The position numbers and the translations under genes are program-made. A stretch of DNA of 64,000 nt from Irpex lacteus (taxonomy: Eukaryota > Basidiomycota > Agaricomycetes > Polyporales > Irpicaceae). This document shows, one piece after another, positions 11,206 to 23,615 of this stretch (position 1 is the stretch's first letter; each line of letters opens with the position of its first letter). The notes below the pieces were generated by a model that was not told where the DNA came from, made no database searches, and was given only the letters and a program-made list of their open reading frames with translations. The stretch spans positions 372,001 through 436,000 of the forward strand of contig MQVO02000016.1 of assembly GCA_001986395.2 (NCBI GenBank). The letters are read 5' to 3'.

Positions 11206-12042
11206 TTACGCCTTAAGGCTAGACACATCCTGCCAGGTCGGGCGCGATGAAATGGCCTCCCACCACCTGATATATTTGTCAGTTGTATTCGATGTATTGA
11301 TAGTTTTCAGGAAGCATACTAACCGCGCGACGTTGGGCCACCGCTCAGCGTCATCCAGTAATTTAATCCCGGATGCACCGATGACTGTGCCATTGGGCAG
11401 ATGAGCAAGGTCTGCAACTGTGATACTCTATGTAGCGCAAATGGGGTTGTAGTTAGGCACGGGTCCGGAGGAGTGAATGACTGAAAAGCTCACGTCGCCA
11501 GCGAGGTACTTTTGTTTCTTAAGTATGGCCTCATATCCGTCGAGTTTTGCGGCAAGTTTCTCAGCGTTCTCCTTGACAACTTTCGCATCGGGCTCTACGC
11601 CACGGAAACTAGCATAATGCATGAGTATATATTCTCATTACTTCCCCTTCATACAACTATATTTGACTCACAGTTTACCGAAGTGCTGCCTGGCCAGATT
11701 GCTCGCAAAGGGATAAAACTCGGCCGCTTCAATCAAGCACGCTTGCTCGAACCGACCGTAAGCCTCGAAGTCGTTCGTATCGGGAACAAGCGGTGTGCCA
11801 CTGCTGCGATACTTCGTCGCGATGTACTTGCAGATGGCTACACTCTCAAAGAGAATGAAGCCGTCATCGTCGATGTACGGGATTTGTCCGAATGGCTGCT
11901 TCTCCATGTACGCGGAAGTCTTTTGCTCTCCCTTCATAAGGTCGATGTTGATCAGCTCATAGGGAACGTTCTTCTCTTTGAGCGTTACCAGGACACGTTG
12001 AGTGCAGGTAGCCCTAAAGTTGCCGTACAGTTTCAAAACCAT
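11206..12042 (-). CDS. glutathione S-transferase (phi/Ure2p-like)
   Basis: Conjugates glutathione to electrophiles. Four exons (12042-11672, 11608-11494, 11427-11324, 11266-11206) give 216 aa. The N-terminal thioredoxin fold reads MVLKLYGNFRATCTQRV, followed by the cis-Pro site GQIPYIDDDG and the gamma-glutamyl-binding FESVAICKYIA. The C-terminal helical domain contains ITVADLAHL (the conserved Asp N-cap) and ends WWEAISSRPTW. The length and the GNFRATCTQRV start fit fungal/plant phi-like GSTs. It lies between the two F-box paralogs on the opposite strand and converges with paralog A. Confidence 0.92.
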
Positions 12043-13130
12043 GGATGAAAGATGTTTGGAGGTTCGAAGTCGAGCAGAGGTGCAGAGAAAGGAGTATACC
12101 AGTCTGGCGGACTGCAGATTTTGCCACACACCTTATATCAGTTCTTGCTTGAGCCATACCACGACGTAAGCAACTTGACGCAAGTAGTACGGGCTAGGAA
12201 GATGGCGAACTTGAAGCTGGGCGGCTGGCCACAAATCGTGCTTATCCCTCTCTTAAGCTTCCTTACCATCAGTCGTTTTCACTGGCTCAGCTACAGCTGG
12301 CAAGAGACGAAGAGAACGGACGCGCCAGGTGCTTTTGGACGAAGCATACAGTATGAATCCGGCGCGAGGATTGATGGGCCTGCAAAGCGGATAAGTACTC
12401 TCACGGCGGCCTGAGAAAACAAGGGTACTCACCTCTCATATGATCCACAGGTGCTGCGTCCACAGCTGGGCCTGCTACCGATGTTCTGTTCAATAAACCT
12501 CTGTGAAGTAGTAATGAGTAGTGATATCAACCACATGTTGGGCGCACATAGCTGCAGACCTTCGTGCCTTCGGCACTCTGGACAACAGCTTTGTGCGCGG
12601 CGTAAGTATCCCTAGGAGGCTACGTAGTATGGGTAGACTCGCCAGCCAGATCCGATTGCAAGTTGCCCATCAAAGGCATCACTGAGGGGGGCCGCGAACA
12701 TTCGTAAGTGTTAGGTTCCTTGGGTTGTTGAATGAGCGACTCACTTATTGTAACGACCATCACTAGAGGATATCCGTCCCCATTCTATCTATTTTAGGCC
12801 CAGATATCCTCGTGGTCAGACTCTTCCGACACTGCAGCTGGCGAGAGCGAGTTCGTTTGCCAGTGATCGCCTCTGCCAGCCCTGTCCCGTTGAACGGCGC
12901 TTAGCACGCTTTGTCTCGCACACGTCATGTCTGCAATTTTGAATTGGACGTCGACTCATCGTCTCGACGTTCAATCCTCCGACTCTGCAGTAACTTGAAG
13001 GTACGATTGAAATGTGGTGTTTCATGTTTGTTGACGATGTACTAACTGTTTTTTAGATCCACTACTTACGCGCGGAAGTTTATTTCCTCACGCAACGCAG
13101 TACTTACTGTACTGACAAGTCCGACGAGTC
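12043..13130. other. intergenic, about 1.1 kb
   Basis: Divergent space between the GST (minus) and F-box paralog B (plus). Open frames on both strands at 12052-12414 and 12816-13025 have no recognisable similarity and no convincing splice partners. No repeat or RNA gene seen. Confidence 0.4.
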
Positions 13131-14987
13131 ATGACTTCGGTAGTACATGCGCCGTTCGACTCGGACTCGACCTTCGACAAAACGGACGCTGCTCTAGAGT
13201 ATCTTCGGAATAGTGTGGCATGGCTCGCATCAGGGGATAACCTAGGCCAGTAAGTCTTCCGGTCCACACTGCGCTTTGCTGGCAATAATGGCTTACTCGA
13301 AGCTGTAGACGCAGTGTACAACGCAGTGTCAATCTTCTGAAGGTATTCTTCTCGGAAAAATGGTCTAAAGTCATATAACTCACTATTCTAGGTCCAAGAC
13401 ATACGACAACAACTCAAAATCATCCTAGGAACCGTTGATACTGTATATAACCATCTGACCCCCGTCAACCGCCTACCACCGGAGCTCCTAGGTATCATAT
13501 TTGAACACCTCAAGATAGGACTGCCTGCAGCGAATTTTCGGGACGAATTTGTGCCTTACTCGTGGCCGATGGTCCAGTCGGTTTGCCGATACTGGAGAGA
13601 GACAGCCATGAAGACACCGACTCTATGGGAATATGTTTATATTTATGACAGCCCCGGCTCACAAAACGTCTTCTCGCTGAGTTTGGAGCGTTCCGGAAAG
13701 CTTCCATTATCGATAATCATCCCTCCTGTTCGCGATGAGGAGGGCAATCTCTGTGACACGGACTTCTCAGTGGCTTTCACACAGAAGTTCGCAGCGCATG
13801 CATACAGGATACGCGATCTCCGTCTGCAGTGTCTTCCTGGTCATGATCTCCTCTCTGCCATTATTTCCGCTTCCAAGACCAGTGGTTGCAATTTGGAAAC
13901 ACTGGTCACAACTTGTTCGCGCAGGTGCCCAGAACTTTTCCGCGGGTTTAAATCCCCTCGCTTACGCACACTATGTGTGAATATGAGCTTCGTATCTGAC
14001 TGGTCCCAGTCCCCAATCCGGAGTCTACGCCACCTGGTAATAATGCACTCTATACTGGACGTTGACGGCGTGATAGGTATCCATGCGCTGATGTCGCAGA
14101 ATTCTGGTCTCGAAGATCTGATATTCGCCGACAACACTTGGGTACACAGTGAAGACTCGGATGAATTCGACAACCTACCGCCCATTGAAATGCCGAACTT
14201 GCGGAGAATCTCAGTCCGCTGGGATAGGCTTCCAAATCCGCACTACCCACCTCGAAACTTCCTCGGAGAGCTGATCGAGACGAAACTCAGATTGTGCGCA
14301 GGCTATGCGAAGTATTATGCATCACCAGGGGACATACATTTCCCTCGCCTCTTCCCAGACCCTGAACGATGTCTCCTTCCGGTTTCACGACTCTTCATCG
14401 CCAATTTTTGCCACGTCGTCGGAACCGATGGTCACAGTTCCTTCAGCGTCCATATGCCATCAAATTACGAACCGTTTCTGCTACGTTACGCCGTCCAGTC
14501 GAATTGTTCGCAGATAGTCGAATTGTGGCCTTGGGACGCAATCATGATGTTCGAACCTAACTGGGTCGACAAGTTACGGACGATGACGAAAGTGAAGAAA
14601 CTGGTTCTGGTCGATAATTTCCGGGCGTGGTTCACGTTGATAAACAAAGAGTCACTCTTCCCCTCCCTCACGGATCTTCAAATACGCACTCACGGTGAAT
14701 GCCCTCCTAGCATGCTCCTCAACTTCCTGAAGGTGCGACAAGACAGCGAACATCCTGTCGAGACATTACGCGTGATGCGCGGCCAGCTGATAGGTGGCGC
14801 CGGTCACGTTAGCGATGAGTCGTTCTTCTCTATGCAATCGCGGATCGAAGACTTTGGACAACTCGTGCCCTTCGTCATCTTCCAAGACCAGCAAGAGGAT
14901 TGGCCACGTATGGAATTGCCGAGCATCTGTTTGGAGAGATCGTCCGCTCACGAATTTTGGAGACCATGGGACTATATGCTCAGATAG
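13131..14987 (+). CDS. F-box protein (paralog B)
   Basis: Three exons (13131-13249, 13309-13342, 13392-14987) encode 582 aa. The F-box core NRLPPELLGIIFEH is followed by SVCRYWRETAMKTPTLWEYV, nearly matching paralog A at 8651-10738. The first two introns sit at the same place as in paralog A (after GDNLG plus a partial codon, and about 12 codons later), but paralog B lacks the later intron of A. Repeated Leu-rich blocks (LRHLVIMHS, LEDLIFADN, VKKLVLVDN, LTDLQIRTH) suggest an LRR-like target-recognition region. Likely a substrate adaptor for an SCF ubiquitin ligase; target unknown. Confidence 0.85.
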
Positions 14988-15252
14988 CAGTGGCAACTGT
15001 ATCACGAAGTTTATACAACCACCAGGATATCCAGCGGCCGCCGCGTAATACTAGTCACTGTACTATGTCGATGTGCCAGTGTAAATGTTTGTCTCTGACG
15101 CAGGGCAACTTCAGTATGCTTAGCCGTTTCTGATGTCATTACTGGTACTTGCCTGCTACTACTTATATACTCCCTTGTACCACACACCCAATGCATGTCT
15201 AATAAACTCGGTGATCCACAATCCGTGGTGGCAGCACCATCCTGCTGGTAAT

Positions 15253-15260
15253 AACGAGCT
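15253..15260. repeat. target site duplication, left
   Basis: AACGAGCT directly before the element's TAGTGTTGTC end; identical to 15804-15811. Confidence 0.85.
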
Positions 15261-15803
15261 TAGTGTTGTCACGAGTCGAGTCGAGTTGAGTCGAGTTGAT
15301 CAACTCGGAAAACTCGATAATTCGAGTCGAGTCGAGTCGAGTCGTCGAGTTATCAATCGAGTCGGGATCATGAGTCTCGGATTTCCCCGGCCATCCTGAG
15401 GAATTGGTTTTCATCGACTTCAAACCACCACACCACGTAAATATGGCCTAAAAACATCTAGCCTGCCTTTCGAGAGTACAGACTTGCTATCCCGCGAGCA
15501 AAAACGGTCAACAATGACGGGCATACGGTCGAACGCGCCTGACATGGCACTCTGCCAGTTCCCTGCATTAGCGCCTGGAGGACAACGCCCGAACTTGACG
15601 TCAGCTGATGTAACTGGACTGATGTCAGAGGGCTAGGCGAACCGACATCACAGAAAAGTGCTTATTAGCCAATCAGGTAGCCCCATCAGCGACTCGCGAG
15701 TCGACTCGAGTTGAAACTCGACTCGACTCGGTTTGCGAGTTTGCCTCGCTAACTCGCGAGTCGAGTTGACTCGAGAGTCGAACTCGACTCGTCGACAACA
15801 CTA
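15261..15803. mobile_element. non-autonomous hAT-type element (543 bp)
   Basis: The ends are inverted repeats, TAGTGTTGTC at the left and GACAACACTA at the right, and the first 20 or so bases match with few differences. The element is flanked by an exact 8-bp duplication (AACGAGCT), the size made by hAT-superfamily transposases. Inside both ends are dense subterminal arrays of CGAGT/ACTCG pentamers (about 15271-15365 and 15690-15795), as expected for hAT transposase-binding repeats. The central 300 bp have no transposase frame, so movement must depend on a helper element elsewhere. The exact duplication and well-kept ends suggest a fairly recent insertion. It lies 203 bp upstream of the PRMT1 start codon. 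Confidence 0.85.
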
Positions 15804-15811
15804 AACGAGCT
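15804..15811. repeat. target site duplication, right
   Basis: AACGAGCT directly after the element's right end; identical to 15253-15260. Confidence 0.85.
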
Positions 15812-16006
15812 GTCAGGCGCCCAAATTGTGTGATCGGGAGATCGGGCAGCACGTGGCAATATTTTTTGGTAGATCGCGCTCAGATTTCAGAGCTTCTGCC
15901 ACCATTTTCCTTTGCCACTGCCGTCCACCTAAAACTCGTCTCGCTTTGCTCTCATCTATCTCTGCCCTCTACATATCGTATTGCTATCTTAGAATTTGCA
16001 GTCAAA

Positions 16007-17587
<1,581 letters not shown>

Positions 17588-18121
17588 TCTACCTCTTGTC
17601 ATCGGATCGCATTTGCTGTTTTGCAATGCTCCGTGCTTGTTACCTCCGGTCGCCTGTCTACTCCCGCGATGTTTATTGTGCCCGCGGTCACTGACTGGGT
17701 CGCCCGTGATAAAAATGGCCATGACGTCTGGCTTCTCGTCTACAGGTACTGATTTCGTATACACGACCTGTAACTGTCATACGACGACTCTTGGGCCCTT
17801 GCTGTACTGTTTAGATTGGCTGATATCCTGCTGCATATACGAGTAATGAAACCTGCACGATGAATGCCGATTGAGGCAGGAGCGATGAGGGATACTGCAG
17901 ACCGGATCTATGAGCGGCTCAATGCAATCATGGGTGTAGCGTTCCGATCCGGGGATGTGACCGATGATGGGGCCGCGTCTAACGCCTCACTCGGCATCTC
18001 CTCGTACTTAACCCCAGGCCACACTCACACCCCCATGAATATAATCTCGCCCTCTTCTTTGTCCTACAATACTTCTTGAACTGCTACCGCCACTACGACT
18101 TGAATATCCTGTCTGTGGCGA
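17588..18121. other. intergenic
   Basis: 3' flank of PRMT1 and 5' flank of the next F-box gene. No gene, repeat or RNA seen. Confidence 0.4.
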
Positions 18122-20234
18122 ATGAATCTCTGGCTTAATGTCGTCGAGCCTGGCTTTGACAAACTCGTTAAGTGGATCCACAATGACGACCGACCACAGC
18201 CACGAAATCAGCCCAGCATCGAGTCTCTGCCCCCCGATGTCTTGCTGGAGATAGCATACAACCTCGAGGAAAGGGGAGACAGACTGCAATTTGCGTACAC
18301 GGTACGTCTCAGCAGTCGTACGACCATCGCAGCAGGAAGTGGCGACCGCTGATACGCACACAGTCCCGCCACCTCTATCCCCGCGTACTACCGTCAATCT
18401 ATTCATCGGTAGTCCTACACGGATACAGTCAATGCCAGGATACTCTTGCCATGCTCTGTGATACCCCAACTCTAGCCCGCCATGTCCAAGAACTGATCAT
18501 ATACCCGGACTATGTCTCCCCTGGTCAGCCGTGCAAGTACGAGATGGGCTCGGGTATGTGCACGGGGGCGTCCTTCTTGGTGACAAAGGCCGCCATCAGC
18601 ATGGATGCCCTCAAATGCTTCGAATGGCATGCCTTCTGGGGAAGTCCGATTGATGCCATGTGGTGGACTTTGCGGCGATGGTGAGTTTCATGCATGTGTG
18701 GGAACGATGGTATGTGCAGGCTTATGACAGCCCGTAGCTGTCTTAATTTGCAGAAGATACATGTGGATTTCACAGAACGACTGCCCAGTCCTAGTTCTGC
18801 TGTGAGCCAGTTCGCCTGAACGCTCCACCGAAATAGCTCAATGACATCATGCAGGTTTTTATGTTCAGTAACCTCACCAGCTTTTCGATGACAACGAAAC
18901 CGATATACTATATTCGACGTAATGATTTGGGAGACAGAGGTTAGCTTCATCCTCTGTGTTGCACTTACGCTGAATCTTACATCTAGCTACAGAAAGTCTC
19001 GCCGTCTATAATAAGCTGTGGGACATGCTGATACATCGCTGTCCGACCCTGGAGTCGCTCTCCATCCAGAGTGATCTGGACCGACCAGTGTACGCCCGAA
19101 GGCTCCTTGACGGATGCTGGCCATCCCTGCGCATATTGACCCTCGGTCCCATCAAATTCGATGTGTACGGTATGGCGCCACTTCAAGATTTTAATGCGTT
19201 TCTCGAAGCGCACCCATCCCTTGAATACATTATCCTTCGCAACGTACCCATCGATCTCTCCGTGCTCCCGAAAGAGGCCCTCCCAAACCTGAAGCATCTG
19301 AATGGCAGTATAGACCACTTTAGAGCACTCAGCGCGAGAGGGCTACCGCCGCAGAACATTCAATTTGGGCTCAATAATCCCCAAACTCATTTTCCTCACT
19401 CTCCTCTATCGGAATCGCTGCAGAGTCTTACGCTCGGCGAAGTCATACCTTTGCGCGAACTCACGCCGCTATCGGTCTCAAGCATGCTATCCGGCTTGCA
19501 TGCATTGACGAGTCTTACCGCCGTATTCTCTTTGGAGAGCGGCTACGACTCGAACGGCGTATTCAGGACGATTGTCTCCTCATGTCCTCAAATGCTTCAC
19601 CTTGACCTCACATGCACCAGCAAGCCATCTTTCTATCTTGTAAGTTCCTGCGCGGTTCTGTTTGATATGCAGAGAGCTCATATCCTTTTAGGAGGCCTTC
19701 TCTCGGACTTTGCGCGGCCTCACGAGGCTACGTACCCTTTCGCTCACTGTAGTAAAGGTTCCGGGAGACGAGTCAATGCAAGCCGGAGCCACGCGTATCG
19801 CACTCTCCAACCCCCGTCTCCAGCGATTTACCATCGCCTACATCCCCATCGCACCGATACAGCGTGACCGCGCATTCCTCCGCCCCGAACCAATCCACGA
19901 GGGTCGATTCTCAGTGCTATATGACGCGCACGGCATACCCGTCAAGCTGTTCGCCTTCGAACGCTGGAAGCGCTGGGGATGGCTCGGAAAGCGGGCTTGC
20001 AGGCGGGACATCTTGGATCTGCGACCGAGTGGACATCCGGACGTGGTCAAGGCGAACTGGCGGCAGCTTCTGTTTGAGAGAAGTCCGGCGGGAGAAGAGG
20101 CACGACTGCTTATGCTCTCGGCGTGGCTTCTCGGATTGGCGGCGTGGGGGATCGCGAAGAGTGTGTTGAGTAAAGCGATCGAGGCGCCGTGGCGGACGGG
20201 CGGGTTGGATAAGCTGAGTATCACGCCTTCTTAA
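18122..20234 (+). CDS. F-box/LRR-like protein with hydrophobic C-terminus (paralog C)
   Basis: Six exons (18122-18301, 18364-18680, 18738-18801, 18855-18939, 18987-19639, 19692-20234) encode 613 aa. A compact F-box-like start reads SIESLPPDVLLEIAYNLEERGDRLQFAYTSRHLYPRVLP (given here as the region at residues about 36-74). Leu-rich segments follow (LESLSIQS, LRILTLGP, LEYIILRN). Near the end a hydrophobic stretch (LLMLSAWLLGLAAWGIAKSV) could anchor the protein in a membrane. The gene at 27860-29824 is a paralog with the same early intron phases, including a third exon of exactly 64 nt in both. Role probably substrate recognition for ubiquitin ligase; membrane location is inference. Confidence 0.8.
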
Positions 20235-20779
20235 GTGTTTGACTTACTTTTTGGAGTATTTGTCCTTTATTATGTTTAATAATAATGTATTTGTATGGTT
20301 CTACTGATGTGTGCAGGGTTACGATGCCGGGGACGACGGTTTCGAACGCCAGCGGTGAGCGATGTACCCGCCCTGAAGTCGGCGCACGTCAAGCCGGGGG
20401 TGGTGTCCAATGGGAGGTAACGCACGATTACTTTGAAAGGTAAGTTAACCATTCTGGGAGGAGCTGACCTTGAATTCTTATGTCTTCTCGAGAGGAGGGG
20501 GGCCAAATCGAGACGTTGAGTGGTTCTATTCTCCGAAAATGGTTATGTGCTTACTCTTTTTAGTAACCAGGTTGGAGCAAAGACATACAAACAGTTAAAC
20601 AGTCTCGATCGAAACGAGAGGTTTATAAACCCGCCGAACTCGAACCATCCCCCGCAACACAACTTGAACCACAACCACTGTCTTCCCACCTTTCGAATTC
20701 CCCAGAACTCGAACCTCTCATCATCGACGTCTCTTGCCTTCATCATCGTCCCTTCACAGAACGAGCAAAGTATCCAACC
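20235..20779. other. intergenic and promoter of the duplicated gene (copy 1)
   Basis: The left half is the 3' flank of paralog C. From about 20405 the sequence is shared, inverted, with 48656-49030 and acts as the upstream region of the gene at 20780. It holds a palindromic TATA-like box at 20621-20630 and a C/T-rich leader directly before the ATG. Confidence 0.6.
20621..20630 (+). promoter_or_regulatory. palindromic TATA-like box
   Basis: GTTTATAAAC, a self-complementary TATA motif 159 bp before the ATG of the duplicated gene. The same ten bases are kept at 48806-48815 before copy 2. Confidence 0.5.
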
Positions 20780-22669
20780 ATGGTCTTCCTTGGCACGTTC
20801 TTAGCTGTTGTCTCGGTCTTGTTCAACATAGTCGTCAAACTCCCCCTTCCCCTCCCTGTCTCCTATCTTCTCCCCCTCTCTGGTCTTGAGACCGCCATCT
20901 GCGGACCCCCGCCAGTTCTACCGTACCTCCAGCTCTTGTGTGGTACTGCCGACGTCCCTCAGCTTCCTGCAGCCGTCGTACCCTCTGTCGTCGTCAACAC
21001 TGGTCTCTTTGGCGCCGCTGTCTTCGACCCGACTCTCATTGGTTGTCTCGTCAACTGTACTCTTGTCGACGAGCCTGCCCCGGTCTACTTCGGTCCTCAC
21101 CTCCCACCTCCTGGTCCTCTCATCGTCGCTCCCAAGTTTGAGCTCTTGGCACCGCCCACTCCGAAGTCGGCTCCCTTCTGCCCACCATGGGATCGCCCTT
21201 TCATGTTCTCGGACTTGCTCACCCTCAGGAACCTGGTCTATCTTGGTATCGCACTGGTCGCCGTCTACACTCTCTGGCGCAGCGCCTCTGGTCTTGTGGC
21301 ACTCAAGCGCCGTCTGGTCTCTCTGGTTGCCGACATCTTGACCTGCTTGTTCTACACTCAGTCGACTTCACGAAATGTCGTCGCCACTTACGGGCTCTCT
21401 CAGTTCGAGGACTTCGCCGTTCAGCTCCCACCTGCCGCCAGTCTCGGCTCACTATCAAGCAACGATCTGTTCAACGACTTCTCTAACCCCTTCGTGGACT
21501 TCGAGCTTATACATGGGGGAGCCTTCGCCGCCGCCGAGCAGATGCCAACTCAGGTTGAGGAAGTCGCCACCGCTGCACCGGCTGTTGAGGCTTTTACGGA
21601 TGAGGACGTAGCTTCAGTTGCCGCCTCAGATGACGATGGTGAGTATTATCCTTGGTTGTCTCATGCACCTGTCTGATCCTGTTTGTCACAGAACCTGCCG
21701 CTATCGACGAAGAGCCCTTGCCACTTCCAACGGTATCGTCTCCTTCGGTATCCGTTGTATCTGATGACGAGCCCCAAGCCGACGAGCCCCAAGCCGAAGT
21801 CGCAGATTGTGAGCATTCCCTCTTCAATTGATGATGCTTTACTTATATTCCTCTCATAGTGTCTGCCGTAGTTGGCGATGCACTCATCGAGTCTTCCCCA
21901 GCTCAGGACTCGGATGCAGCGACCAGTGACGATGGTAAGTACTACGCATTACTGCCTCGTACACTACCTAACATACGTCATAGTTGAGCTCGCACCTCCC
22001 TCGTCGTTGCCTGTCGCGGAAGTCGCCGTCGCTTCGTCGTCTTCTGCACCCGCTGCAGTCGACGAACAGCCTGTCAAGCCAAAGAGGCCCACTCGTAGCG
22101 GGAGGAAGTGCAAGGCTCTTAGAAGGCAACGGGAACGGGAGGCTGAAGCTGCTGCTGCTGCCGCTAACCCAGAAGCACCTCAGGTCGAGGCCGTACTCGA
22201 GGAGTCTGTCACTGTTGAACACGATGTCGTCGAGGAGCCGCTCACAAGAGACGAGCGCAGAAGGCAACGTAAACTCAGGGCACGCGCTGCAGCGCAGGAG
22301 GCCAGTTCATCGTCGGCAGTCCCAGAACCCGAGGGACCTGTCTTCACCGACGACGACTTCCCACCACTGCCGGTCGAGCCTGCCACATCCAAGCCTCTGG
22401 ACCATCGAATGTCGTATGCGCTTGTCACTGCCGTATCGCGCCCCTCTGCCACGGCGGTCATCCATACTCACCGGACATCGTCACCAACGCTTCCTGTCGA
22501 GGTCGACGCGCACCCGGAGCCCGAGCCTCCCCGCTTCAAGTGGATCGCAGCAAGCCGTCAATACGAGGATATGCCGCAGGACTCAGTGTGGACGAACTGG
22601 ACTATGGATCTCGAGGATATGGCGACGTTCAGGTATGCGAAGAAGACGAGACGGAAGAAGAAAGACTAG
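20780..22669 (+). CDS. unrecognised two-TM protein, duplicated gene copy 1
   Basis: Four exons (20780-21638, 21692-21808, 21860-21934, 21984-22669), all with phase-1 introns, encode 578 aa. The start has a signal-anchor-like stretch (VFLGTFLAVVSVLFNIVV). Then comes a Pro/Val-rich region with paired cysteines (LETAICGPPP, LQLLCG, LIGCLVNCTL) and a second hydrophobic segment (LRNLVYLGIALVAVYTLW). The C-terminal half is acidic and Ala/Ser-rich and holds two basic, Arg/Lys-rich helical blocks (KPKRPTRSGRKCKALRRQ; TRDERRRQRKLRARAA). It ends with an aromatic motif (RFKWIAASRQYEDMPQ, DLEDMATFRYAKK) and a lysine/arginine tail. I do not recognise the family. An intact, inverted copy lies at 46764-48655. 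Exon positions are confirmed by agreement of splice sites in both copies. Confidence 0.8.
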
Positions 22670-23262
22670 TTGGATGCTACATGGGTTCGAGTGCTACTAG
22701 CGAGCTTGCTTGCTTCTACCTCGAACTCGTCCCTCTACTCAATCCTTTCGACCGTCATCGCTCTTTGCTGCTTGTACTTTCGCTTCTCCTTATGTTCCTT
22801 TTTCATTCTCCCATCCCTGCATTCCTTGGCTTGCTCGTCATTGCTCCCGCTCTTCCTGCTCTTCGCCCTCACCGTCGACGGCATCCTACTACCCTTTTCA
22901 TTACTATCAATCGGCGATTATTCTCTCTATTTACCTGTGTATTACCCTCTGTTTCGGTTTGTCTGGCTTGGGCTAGGATTTCTTTTATCGCATAACGACT
23001 CGGAGTAGGACTTGTATTCGTTACGGACTGTAGACTCGGATTGGATTTGACTTGATCACTGGCATATGGACTTGATTGGAAAGAATGGCAGTAGATACTT
23101 ATTCCATTCTGTTGTATACGTACTAGTATCATCTTAGGATCAATCTCAATGGTTCCTGGAATATACTGTCTTGCAACTACACTCATCTTTGCTTACGAGT
23201 GAGAATCCAGATGTTGTGAGGAGACTTATAATAATTGTTGAATACCCACGATGAAATAGAGG
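22670..23262. other. 3' flank of duplicated gene, mostly inside the duplication
   Basis: T/C-rich sequence shared with 46300-46763 up to about 23115. Open frames on the plus strand here are low-complexity and not conserved as frames between the copies. Confidence 0.4.
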
Positions 23263-23490
23263 TTAGACGCTCTTTGGCCGTACTACTCCGTCCACCACAT
23301 CCGCTGGGTCCGTTTCATCCATCTTGGCCTCGGATTCCTGCAAATTAAGGTAGATACGGTGAGCATACTGTAGCATTATGTCGCATATGCTGACCTCTAA
23401 CTCATTGTTTGGTTTAAGAAAACGATAAGCTGGACAACACCTCTGTAAGGTCTTGAGGATCGGCGCAAGTTTGTCGCTATCTCGCGCCCT
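23263..23490 (-). CDS. possible C-terminal exons of an unrecognised small gene
   Basis: On the minus strand two exons join in phase 0. The first (about 23490-23400) reads DSDKLAPILKTLQRCCPAY, then RFLKPNNELE. After a GT-AG intron the second (about 23340-23263) reads ESEAKMDETDPADVVDGVV and ends RPKSV plus stop. The reading is smooth and the splice signals fit, but no upstream exon or start codon can be placed. The space to the divergent F-box gene at 23616 is under 130 bp, so this is either a very small gene or a remnant. Confidence 0.3.
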   Translation of the reverse strand, partial: RARDSDKLAPILKTLQRCCPAYRFLKPNNELEVSICDIMLQYAHRIYLNLQESEAKMDETDPADVVDGVVRPKSV

Positions 23491-23615
23491 TTGGGAAAAT
23501 CAGTGACAGTTGCCCGAACGTCAATCTTGGATCTGTCTACCCCATCGTCTGTGTTAAGTTAGCAAAATCGATCAAGGCGTTAAAGCTTACATTGCACACA
23601 GACTTCATCAAAATC

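Larger units (their letters stand above)
14988..16006. other. intergenic holding a hAT-type element and the PRMT1 promoter
   Basis: Apart from the mobile element at 15261-15803 and its target duplications, this contains the 3' flank of F-box paralog B and, from 15812, about 195 bp of PRMT1 promoter and leader. The leader is pyrimidine-rich, typical of fungal transcription start regions. Confidence 0.6.
20405..23115 (+). repeat. segmental duplication, copy 1 (inverted partner 46300-49030)
   Basis: From about 20405 to about 23115 the sequence matches the reverse complement of about 49030 to 46300, covering promoter, all exons and introns, and the 3' flank. By-eye identity is roughly 90 percent in exons and lower in introns. 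Matches include CGAGACGTTGARTGGTTC at the 5' side and GGACTGTAGACTCGGA at the 3' side. Both edges fade rather than end sharply, and I see no terminal repeats or target duplication that would name a transposon. Confidence 0.8.

Noticed and set aside
21984..22700. 238-codon alternative frame over the last exon of copy 1
   Set aside because: The conserved splice phases and the matching copy 2 protein select the other frame; this one is Arg/Ser-rich shadow.
20405..23115. The duplicated block as a DNA transposon carrying a gene
   Set aside because: No terminal inverted repeats, target duplication or Helitron-type ends could be seen at either copy; the edges decay gradually.
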